Source: Caenorhabditis remanei
Taxonomy: Eukaryota; Nematoda; Chromadorea; Rhabditida; Rhabditidae
Length of the DNA stretch: 64,000 nucleotides
Assembly: GCF_010183535.1 (NCBI RefSeq)
Contig: NC_071328.1
Span: forward strand, 16,120,001-16,184,000
Direction of reading: 5' to 3'
Shown here: positions 43,201 through 55,200 of the stretch, piece by piece
How positions within the stretch are numbered: position 1 is the first letter of the stretch
Layout of the letters: each line of letters begins with the position of its first letter
The notes under the pieces: generated by a model
What the model saw: only the letters and a program-made list of their open reading frames with translations
The model's database searches: none
Told to the model about the DNA's origin: nothing
Program-made: the position numbers and the translations under genes

Positions 43201-46200
43201 TTTATCTCAAAAGTGGGCGGAGCTAGTGGGAAATTGTCAACTACAATAATGAAGAGCTAATTTTGATCTACGCAAAAATAAATTATTTTAGAAATTTCAG
43301 TACAAAAAGGATCCATGACGAAGTCTCAAAGTTGGTGAATTTTTGAAAATGTTTGAATTTTTTCGAAATTTTGAAAATTCTGAAGTTCAGTAAGATTTGA
43401 GCGGTTTTTCGGAATTTTAAAGTTTTTGGACAAACAGACACACAGACAGAGCTTCCTTTGTCTCCCTGCGTCTCTCTCACTCTCTGTGACTTTCTGTCAT
43501 TTCCATTTTCGCGCATACACTTTATTTATTGTCCTCCTCCCCCCACTTGTTGTCCAACCGCCTAGATTTCAAGGTCAAAATCATCATCTTTTTCTACCCG
43601 CCATTCATTCTCTTTTTTTGATCTACCCTCTCTAATTCTCTGCGTCTCTCTCTCTTTCTCTATCTCTCTCTCTTTTGAATAATTGCCATCACTCAATTCA
43701 TTCCCGTTTTCACGCAAATTTACCCTCTCTCTCGCAGTGGAGGCTCCGCCCACTTTATGATGACCACAAGAGGTGAATTGTTTGCATACTAGTGGTTTTT
43801 ATAATTATTTTGACCTCAGGTTGAGGGGTATGGTAGAGGCTTAGGACTACAAACTACAAATGTGATTTTTTGAAAATTTAGAACACCGTGACCAGTTTAG
43901 TTTAAAAACCATAAAAATAGGTGCGAAATTCATTGAGTTACAATCGTTTAAAGTTTTGCTGAGGCTAACAGACTACAAACTACAAAACACAGTTAGCCTC
44001 AGCAAAAATTGAAGTTGGCGTAATTCGGTTGTTTTTTGACGGATTTTTGTTATTTTTATCACAAAATGTTGGATTTTTGATATATTTTTATACTTTTTTG
44101 GTTTAGTGTAAATTTTGACTTTTTCCTTTGAGAGTTTGAGAGAATTATTTTCAAATAAACTATTTTAGATTATTGCATAATCTGAAAGTCCTTTAAATTC
44201 TGAACATTTCTGGCTAAAAATCATTAAAATCCGTCAAAAACTCATTGAGTTACACTCATCTGAAGTTTTGCTGAGGCTAACTGACTACAAACTACAAAAA
44301 TGAGTTAGCCTCAGTAAAAATTAAAATCGACGTAATTTGATCAGTTTTTGACAGATTTGTGTTATTTTTATCTTGAAATTTAGGAATTTTGCTATATTTT
44401 CATATTTTCGGTATAAAATAGATTTTGACTTTTTGCTTCGAGAGTAAAAATGGTTTCCAAATAACTATTATTTTCAATATATTTGATTATTTTATATTCT
44501 GAAAGCTCTTCGATTGTTGAGTTTTCCTGTTAAAAAACCATCAAAATCGGTCAAAAACTCGCTGAGTTACGCCTATTCAAAGTTTTGCTGAGGCTAACTG
44601 ACTACAAACTACAAATCTCAGTTAGCCTCAACAAAATCTTCAAAGTGCTCTAATTCGCTCATTTTTCTATGGATTTTTGTGATTTTTGGCTCAAAATGTC
44701 TCAATTTTTATGATTTTTCCTTTTTTTAACATCCGTTTGTCTTCTGATTCTCCTTTTTACTCATTTTGACTATTCCAGAAGACTTTACATATCCAAAAGT
44801 CCCTATATATATATATATATATATATATCATCCAGAGAGAAGAATGAGGAGTATATTGAAACACCTTGGGATCGGAAAGCGTACCAAAACGTGAGAAATC
44901 GTATTTTTGATCCACATTAGAAAAAGGGGCGGGGCTTAAAATACAGTAGGTCAATTACAGTTTTGTGATAAAAAAGGGCTTGGGGGTACTGTAATTTCAA
45001 ATTATCGTCCTTTTTTTTCCAGAGTGTCATTCGGTGACGATCACACATTTGTATACGAGAAGGAGGACGATGCGACACCACTTGTACCAAGGCAGCCGTT
45101 CACAGAGTTAGTTCTTCTTTTTTTTTGAACTGTCATTGGTGAAAACAGAGAATTTTTCTGAAAAGTTGGTGAAAAAATCATAAAAATTGGTGAAAACCCC
45201 GTTGAGTTACACCCATTTCAAGTTTTGTTGAGGCTAAGGCTACAAACTACAATCTCGAGTTAGCCTCAGCAAAATTTAAAATCGCTGTAATTCAGACAGT
45301 ATTTGTTCAATTTGCAAGATTTTTAGCTCAAAAAACTGGATTTTCGCCAAGTTTTAGGATAACATGCACTTTTCAGTATTTTATATTCTAGAGTCCGAAA
45401 AAAGTCTGAATTTGGTTTTTTGTTAGATTTTTATACCATTTTGAAGATATTCAAATTCTGAACATTTCTGTCAAAAAACCAACAAAATCCGTTTGAAACC
45501 CACTGAGTTACACTTGTTCTAAGTTTTGCTGAGGCTAACTGACTACAAACTACAAAACTCAGTTAGCCTCAACAAAGCTTAAAGTCACTGTAATTTGCTC
45601 ATTTTTTGCTCAAATTTTTTGATTTTTTCAGTAAAAATAAGATTTTTCCCGTTTTTCTCAGTTTTTAGGTTTTTGATGTATAATAAGTCTCCGTTGAATA
45701 AAAAAAATCTTTAAAAAATTTTCCGAATTTTTTGCCAGTTTTTAAGCGTAATATAATAGAGTTTTACATTTTGAACATTTCTGTCTAAAAACCATCAAAA
45801 TTGGTCAAAAACTCTCTGAGTTACAGTCATTTCAAGTTTTGTTGAGGCTAACTGACTACAAACTACAAATCTCAGTTAGCCTCAGTAAAATTTCAATTTG
45901 CTCTAATTCGCTCATTTTTTGAGGGATTTCTGTGATTTTTGTCTAAAAAAGTCACATTTCTTCCACTTTTTCTTCTTTCTTCCTGTTTTTTTTTTCTAAA
46001 GCCAGTCCCGAAAATATCCGATCAGCTGCTTTTCATTTTTTTTCTGTTTTTTTTCTTTTTGAGACACTCTGTGTGTGTGTGTGAGTGTCAGTGTCAGTTT
46101 AAGAAGTGCTCTTCTTATCAACTCGTTTCTTGCCAACACACACACACAACATAAGATAGAAAACGACGAGAGAGTGTTGGGAGAGAGGAGAGACGCAGAG

Positions 46201-49200
46201 AAAGTGTTCTCTCTTTCTCTGCGTCTCTCTCTCTCTCCCATCGTCACGAAGAGATCCAAGAGTTGAGTCCTCTTTTACTCTTTTACTCTCGTTTTCTGTC
46301 GATTCGGTTGGCTTTTCGGTTGAATCCCGCCAGCAATCCATCCCGCATTCTCTCTCAGCTTCTCATCACTATTCATCCCCCTCTTCTGGGTTATTCGAAA
46401 TGACTAAGTGAGTCTTTTTTTAAAATTTATGTAGATCAAATCGGTATTAAGAGTTCTTTTAAAAGTTTGAAAGCGTTATTTTTGGTTCTAGAATGCTCAA
46501 ATCCTCAGTGGACTTGTTAAGATCGGATTTTGGTAACGGCTTTGAGACTACAAACTACACTTTTACATTTTTCTGAAAGCCCTTTGAATTCTCAACATTT
46601 CTGCTCAAAAACTATAAAAATCCATCCAAAACTCATCGAGTTACGGTCATTTAAAGTTTTACTGAGGCTAAGACTACAAACTACAATTCTCAGTTAGCCT
46701 CAATTTCAAACTGCTCTAATTTGATCAGTTTTTGACGGATTTTTGTAATTTTTGCACCAAAATGTAGGGTTTTGGCTAAATTTTTTAATTATAAGCAATT
46801 TTTGAACGTTTTTTCCAAAAAAAAACCAGAAATAATCGTTTCAGCATTTTTCATATGCAATTTTTATACCACTCAATAGCTCTTTAGATTTTCTACATTT
46901 CTCTTAAACAACCATAAAAATCCGTCTAAAACTCACCAAGTTACAGTCATTTTAAGTTTTACTGAGGCTAACTGACTACAAACTACAAATCTCAGTTAGC
47001 CTCAGCAAAAACTTCAAATTGCTCTAATTCGCTCATTTTTGGACGGATTTCTGTGATTTTTGTCCGAAATCGTCGCATTTTTCTTCTTCTTTTTCTTTTT
47101 GTTGTTTTTGTCGTCTTCTGAAGTTCCAAACCACTTCTAAAACACCAGAAAATCCTTCCCAAGAAAAAAAAACAAGTTGTTTACCCCGGCGAATCTTGTT
47201 CCGGAGCGGTCGAGACAAAAACAAGTCATTTTTGTTAGTCCCTCTCTCTTTCTCTTCTATTTTTGAGCCGCCCATGTTTCATTTTTCCAAAAATTTGTCT
47301 ATTGAGAGAGAAGACGTCAAAGTTCGGTTTTCTCGTGGGAATATTCGACGCGTTTTCGGAAAATATCAACAATATATGAATAGTATATGACACTTATGGA
47401 TGTCTGTCTGTCTGTCTGTGCATCTGGATTTCCAGATGTCCAAAAGCTCAACTTTTTTTGAAAAACTTCATAATTTAGTCTGTCTGTCTGTCTATCTGTG
47501 TGTCTCGCAGTCCGGATGTCCCTGAAACCTTCAAACACTAAAAACGGCCCTACTTTAGACTTTCTCTTGTTACAGGATTGCAATTTTTGACATTTTGACG
47601 TCGTTCTGTAGATCTGTCAGTCCGGATGTCCTGGAATTCTTAAAATTTGAACTTTTTTAGAAAAAAAGTTGTCCGGATGTCCAAAGTTTAGATTTTTGGA
47701 TATTCCTAGTCTTCTAAAACCGTTTTTTTTTTCACTTTTCCGGATGTCCCGTATTCAAAATTATCGTAGTTTGTCCATCGGTGTGCCTGCTCATCCGGAT
47801 GTCCACTATTCCTAGATGAATCTGTCTGTCTGTGCATCCGGTTGTCCGGATGTCCTTCAACCTCTCAAATTTCCCCCGAACTAAACTCTTCCCCCCTTCA
47901 CTTGGCTATTAAATTTCAACGGGAACACGAGAATTTATCATTTTCGTGTAAAACCTCATTGCGAGAAAATTTTACGGAGAAATAGTGTGTAAAAATGAGA
48001 GAGTGGGCGAGAGAAAACAGGTGTGTGAATGAGTCAACCGGAGAGAGGTTTAAACTCAGTTGTACTCTTTCTGTGCTCGACGGAGAACGAAGGGGCGGTT
48101 ATCTTCTGGGTTATCTTCTCACTTTTCCCTTGAACAGAACCACAAACTAACAAAAATATGGGAAAAATTCAAAAAATCGTTTAAAAATCCTATCATTTTC
48201 ATGAAAAAATTCCGAAAAATCCCGAAAAAAAGACCAACTTTGACTCTTTGTAACTCCGCCCTTTTAGGCACAGTTTCAAATTTTTTATATTATTTTTGTA
48301 AATCAAAACTAGTTCTTCATTTTTGTAGTTGACAACTTTTTGATAGCTCCGCCCACTTTTGAGATATAGCGTTTTGAAGATTGCAACTGGGAGGCGAGAG
48401 GGGAGGAGAGACGCAGAGAAACGAGAACACGCTAGCTTCTCTGCGTCTCCTCTTGCTTTGAAGCGCTATATCTCAAAAATGGGCGGAGCTATCAAAAAGT
48501 TGTCAACTACAAAAATGTAGAGCTAGATTTGATCTACAAAACGAATACAAAAATTTTGAAATTGGTTTGTAAATGGCAGAGTTACGGAGGGTCAAAGTTG
48601 AGCGAATTTTAAAGAATTTTTTAATTTTTCAGTATTTTATTATCCAATTAAACTCTTTTTTTCTCCTAATACATCACAGACCTAAACTAAATATTTGTGT
48701 AATAAAAAGGGGAAAGGCGAGAGGGTGCATGTGTTTATAAATATTTATTCAATTCTTCTTCTTTTCACTCATTTTTTAATGAAAAAATGAGAGGACTGGG
48801 GAAAAGTAAATAGAATATCCTCTCTCTCTCTTTTGCCGTTTTCAATGTCATCAAATATTTTATAATTGTTGGTTTACAACAATGGATGGAGAGAAGGGTT
48901 AGAGAGAGGGGATCTAGATCTAGTTGCCACACTTTTTTTTGTTCGATTGGCAGATTTTTTATTCAGAATTCGAAACATTCAGCATTTTATACACTTTTTA
49001 CACAAAAAATCACAAAAATCCGTCGAAAATCGACCGAATTACACCAATTCGAAATTTTGCTGAGGCTAACTGAAATCTGTAGTTTGTAGTCTTAGCCTCA
49101 GCAAAAACTGAAATGGCTGTAACTCAGTGAGTTTTTGTCCGATTTATGTGATTTTTAGCTTAAAAGGTGAGGGAAGGGAAGGCCTATATCGTGGGAGCAA

Positions 49201-52200
49201 ATTTTGAAAATTTCGAGATTTTCAGATAAAATTTTTTGTCTAGATATAACTTCTGAAAAAGTTATGTCAAAAACATAGCCCTTTCGATTCTGAACATTTC
49301 TGTCCAAAAACCACCAAAATTCGACAAAAACCCGCTGAGATACAGCCATTTCAAGTTTTGCTGAGGCTAACTGACTACAAACTACAATTCTCAGTTAGCC
49401 TCAGCAAAAATTTCAAAACGCTCTAAATCACTCATTTTTCGTCGGATTTTTCTGATTTTTGTCTTAAAATGTAGGATTTCGACGGGATAATCTTTCTAAT
49501 TGATTTTTTTGAAAGAAAACTTTTTTGTAGTTTGTAGTCTTCTCAGAAGATTGCGTGTTGTCTCTTTTAAACACTTCCGACTAGGGGTTTCGAGTAAACA
49601 AAAAACAACCAAAAAAAGAGAGAGAAACTCTCGAAAATTGAATTGTCAATTCTTCTCTTTTCGGGGTAAAAGGGGACACAGAACTTGTTCTTTTTCTCTT
49701 TTTTTCTTTTTTTTGTCATTTTTCGATCGAAATTAAAAGTGACAGGTTTGTGTCTCTCTCTCTCTTTGAATAGGTTCGTTTTCTGATGTCTTCAAAAGAA
49801 AAAAAAAGATTTTTGTTCCCCTTTTCATATAAGTTCACATTCACTTCTCAAAAATTATTTTCTTTTCTTTTTTTTTGAAGAAATTTTTTCTTCAAAAAAA
49901 ATTCTGATCGTGTCAGGAAAAATGATGCAAAAAAGGTGGGTGTGGATTAGTTTTTTTTTTGGATTATTTTTTGCAAGAAAACGTCAGTTGTATGGTGTTT
50001 TGGACTACAGGAAATTTTTAGGAGCCTGACCCAATTTTTTTCTACAGAAACCGTCTTAGAATAAAAATTCATAAAATTTCCCGGTTTTTGAGCTTAAAAT
50101 CACAAAAATCCGTCAAAAACCGACCAAATTAGAGCGTTTTGAAATTTTGCTGAGGCTAACTCGTTTTTGTAGTTTGTAGTCAGTTAGCCTCAGCAAAAAT
50201 TTGAAAAGGTGTATTTCTACGGGTTTTTGACATTTTCTGTAATTTTTTTAGAGATAGTAGAGAATTTCTCAAGCTCTCTGAAAATATCTTTTAAAAAATA
50301 AATATTTGATACTATTCGGTTCAGGTTAATGTCTTCTACGACCCCCTAAAACTGGGCATCTGGATAGACAGATGTTAGTCGGAAATGCAGGAAAAAAATT
50401 AACATAAAATTGGATTGTTATCTTGGAAAGACATCAGGAAATTACATGGTTTTAGTTGGCAAAGTCCATCGACAGTAAGAGTAGTTTGCTGAGGCTAACG
50501 GCTACAAACTACAAATCTCAGTTAGCCTCAGTAAAACTTCAAATCACTGTAACTCAGTCAGTTTTTGACTGATTTAACATAAATGTTTTGATGAAAAAGT
50601 AGAATTTTAATAGTATTTTTAGATATTGCTTTATTCACATCTATTTAAAAAATAAAAGTATTGACTTTTTTTTGTTAAAATTGTCACAAATTTTTAAATT
50701 TTTTGAACGTTACTTATTCTCAAAGCCCTTCAAATTTTAAACATTTCTGTCTAAAAATTATCAAAATCCGACAAAAATTCACTGAGTTACAGTCATTTCA
50801 AGTTTTGTTGAGGCGAAGACTACAAACTACAAATCTCAGTTAGCCTCAGCAAAATTTAAAAATCGTTCTAATTCGGTCGATTTTCAATGGATTTTTCTCA
50901 TTTTTTCATAGAATAGTAGGATTTTGTTTATATTTTTTATTTAGATTTAGTTTTTGGTGCGCAAGCACCAAAAACATGTTTGTTGCCCTTTTTTAGTCAT
51001 GAAGCCCCTGAACCCATCCGGACGGCTTCTTCTTCTTCTGGTAGAAGGGGGATACTGGCAACACTTTGTGACAATGTTTCTCTCTTTCTCTAACCACTCT
51101 CCTCAATTCACACACTCTCTCTCACTCTCTGGTTCCAACAGAGAGAGAGAAGGGGGGACATATGCATTCTAATTGCATTCGTGTCCCCTCTCTCTCTCTC
51201 TAATTCTCTGCGTCCCTCTCTCTCTCTTCTCGAGAGAGCCCCGAGGCTTCACCCATTCTGCCATTCGGACCTCATTTTGTTGTGTATGTGCCGCCCCTCC
51301 CGACGGAGCCCCGCCGGAGCTCCACGGAGCTCTTGTTTGTTGCACTTTTTTGGATTCGAAGGAAGCTGTTTTGGGTTCTTTTGTAGTTTGTAGTTGTTAA
51401 GCCTCGGCATAATTTCGGGGAATAGTAGAATGAGTTATGGGAGCTAAACAGTTGGAAAATTTTCCGTTTTTGACAATTTTCCCCCTCTTTCCTCTTGATT
51501 CACTGTCTCTAGATCTGGTTTCCCCAATTTTTTTCATATTTTCTATTTTAATTTTACATGGAAAATTACATTTTCTGATAGCCCATTCAATTTTTTATAT
51601 TCTCCAACAAAAAATTTAGAAAAATATCAAAAACTGACCGAATTAGAGAACTTTGAAATTTTGCTGAGGCTAACTCGTTTTTGTAGTTTGTAGTCAGTTA
51701 GCCTCAGCAAAATTTGAAATGGGTGTAACTCTGCAGGTTTTGGGTGGATTTTTGTGGTTTTTGGTGGGAAATGTGTGGAATCAGAAGATGTTTGTTATCA
51801 GTTCAAAAATTTAAAAAATTTATTGAAAATTCAAAAATGTTTTTTTTTAACCAAATAACAATAAACAATATTTTCATACGTTTTGTGCCTTATTCAATTC
51901 TCCTTTAAATTCCCAAAATTTCTGTACAAAAACCATCAAAATCCATCAAAAACCCGCTGAGTTACATCCATTTCAAGTTTTGCTGAGGCTAAGACTACAA
52001 ACTACAAAAACGAGTTAGCCTCAGTAAAATTTCAAAATGCTCTAATTCTCTCATTTTTTGACGAATTTTTGTGATTTTTGCACCAAAATGTAGGATTTAT
52101 ATCGGAAAATCGTGTTTTTTTGTTTTCTGGACTCTATAGTTTTAGTGAAGTGAAGAAGAGGCTTTAGCCTCTTCAAAATCTTCCTCTTCTTCTCAAAAAA

Positions 52201-55200
52201 AAGACGGAGAAGAAGAAGTCGTTCAAACTAATCCCAGAATGAGAAGAAGAAGAAGGGGAAGAAGAGACTTAGTCCTCCCATCTTCCCTCCTCTTTTTGTC
52301 CATTTTATATTTTGGAGAAGGGCCAGCTTTGTCTTCCCCCCGATTGGGTTGTCGCCATCCCTTTACTGACCAATACCAAATTGAAGTAATTTAATTAATA
52401 GTGCATTGGGAGGGCCGGCGGCGGGGAAGAGGGGGAGGACACAAATGTACAACATATGTGTCACTCCCTGAGACTTATTATATGTAGATCAAAAACCTAG
52501 AAACTAGAGAGAAAAACGGGAAAAATCTTCTCTTTTACCGGAAAAATCAAAGAATTTGAGCAAAAAATAAGCGAATTACAAAGATTTCAAGTTTTGCTGA
52601 GGCTAACTGAGATTTGTAGTTTGTAGTCAGTTAGCCTCAGCAAAACTTGAAATGGGTGTAACTCAAGGATTTTTCGTCGGATTTTTGTGGTTTTTGAAGG
52701 GAAATGTTTAGAATGTGAGACTCTATCATATTACTGGTAAAAATTCTGAAAATTTTTTTCCATTTTTTGATTAAAATGATTATTTTATGTTTGTACTCAA
52801 AAATTCCTATTTCTCTGTACGAAAATCATCAAAATTGAGTGAAAACTGACCGAATTAGAGCATTTTAAAATTTTACTGAGGCTAACTGAGATTTGTAGTT
52901 TGTAGTCTTAGCCTCAGCAAAACTTGAAATGGGTGTAACTCGATGCGTTTTTGATGGATTTTAATGGTTTTTAGACAAAAATGTTCAGAATCTTACTAGC
53001 TTTCAGAAAATATAAAATAATTTTAGTTTTATTTTAAAAAATCTGTTCAAAATTTCCTAAATCTTAGCCTCATTTACTTACTCAATCCATCATTTTTGAA
53101 ACATGCACTGTTTCCTCCTCTTCCCCTTCTCCCTAAAAGTGATCATTCATGTGTGCACAATGAGCACAAACAGAGAGCAAAGAGCACACCTGTCCCCTTT
53201 CTACAACAATTATCTATCCAAATCGGAAGTCATAAAAGGGGGAAAAGATTGAAAACCTGCACAAGGGACCTTTCTGAGAAGCAAAAATCGGTGGTTTTTG
53301 ACTAAGACCCCGTCCCGTTTGACCAGATTTTTTTAAACTAAAATTTACACTAGTTTTGTAGATCAAAACTAGCACTACATTTTTGTAGTTGACAATTTTT
53401 CGATCTCTCGCTCCGTCCACTTTTGAGATATCCGTCTTCAAAACGAGAGGAGACGCAGAGAAACGAACCTCGCTTTAAAGCACTATATCTCAAAAGTGGG
53501 CGGAGCTATCAAAAAGTTGTCAACTAGAAAAATATAGAGCTGGATTTGATCTACAAAACCAATATAAGTTTTTTAAATTTTGAGCTGAATTAAAGTACAT
53601 GGGAGGGTGTTAAGAAGACCAATTTTCAGTAAAAATGTTTTTTTCACAATTTTTTTTCTAGGTCATTCTTTTGTAGTTTATAGTCTATATATGGTCTTTT
53701 TGCCCCATTAAGCCTCTCTTTCTTTTAATTGACCTTTTTCTCTCCAATAAGCGCCCCCCTCATAAAAGGGACACCCCCAATTACCCCCTTTCTAAAACCA
53801 TCTGCTTCTCCCCCCATTCCATTTTCTTTTCCATTCATTTTGTACACATTATGTGTCCAATAAACTGGTCACACTGAAGATGTTCACATTTAAACCGCTT
53901 TTATTCGGTTTTTAGGCTAAATTTTTGCGAAAAAAAGAGAAAATTCGGTGAATATTGATCATCTTTGACCCTTTGTATCTCTGCCCTTTTTTGCACAACT
54001 TTGAATTTTTTAAATGCTTCTTGTAGATCGAATCTTGCTCTATATTTTTGTAGTTGACAACTTTTTGATAGCTTTGCCCACTTTTGAGATAAGCGCCATT
54101 GAAGATGCAAAGCAGAGAGTGAGACGCGGAGAAGCTAGCGCGCTCTCATTATTCTGCGCCTCCTCTTGCTTTGAAGCGCTTTATCTCAAAAGTGGGCGGA
54201 GCTATCAAAAAGTTGTCAACTACAAAAATTTAGAGCAAGATTTGATCTACCAGAAAAATATAAATTTGAAAATTTTAGACTTATAGGGAAGTCGGGACGG
54301 GCCTTCAAAATACACAAATGTTTGAATTAAACTTTGTTCTTTATCAATTTTTTAGGGTTTTGGTCAATTTTTTTTAGGTTTGCGGTAGTAATTTAGTATA
54401 TTATATAACGGAAAATTAATAATAAACCCGTTGAAACTCTCAAAAATTCCCAAAAAAGCCTAAAAAACTTCAAAAAACTTTTTTTTCAAATTTTCTCAAT
54501 TCCCTCGCTCCAAATTCTTCATAATTTCATCTTCTATTCATTTCAGCCCAGACGCTCCAGTGAGTCGAGTGGTCGTCACATCGGAGACTGTTGTTCCAGA
54601 AGCTCCGTCCCCAATTCCACCGCCAGCACAGTTCGAAGAGGTCAGACGAGTCGCCGTTTCGCCTCCACTTCCTTCAAAGTGAGTGTGTCTGTCTGTCCGG
54701 ATGTCTGTGTGTCCAGATGTCCATTCAAAAAATATATATTTGTCCAGATGTCCGAAACCCTTGAGAATAAGCTTTGACCGAAAAACTCTTCACTTTTCTT
54801 CTCTTCACTAAAACTACAAAGTGGAAATAAAACAAAAGTTTGAGCAAAAACTTGCTTAATACGATTTTCCGCTAAAAATCCTACATTTTGATGCAAAAAT
54901 CACAAAAGTCCGTCAAAAACTGAGAGAATTAGAGCATTTTTAAATTTTTCTGAGGCTAAATCGTTTTTGTAGTTTGTATTCTTAGCCTCAGCAAAACTTG
55001 AAAGCGCTGTAACTCAGCGAATTTCAAACGGATTTGAATGGTTTTTAAACAGAAATGCTCAAAATTTAAAGGGCTTTCAGATTATGCAATAATATAAACA
55101 AATTATTTAAAAATTATTGTTACTTTCAAAGGAAAGGAAAAAGTCAAAATCTATACTAAACCAAAAAATATAGAAACATAACAAAAACGCTACATTTTGG

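Noticed and set aside
50996..51040. Fourth alternative first exon (ATG AAG CCC CTG ...) for the CaaX gene
   Set aside because: The only nearby donor leaves it in phase 0, which does not fit the phase-2 acceptors.
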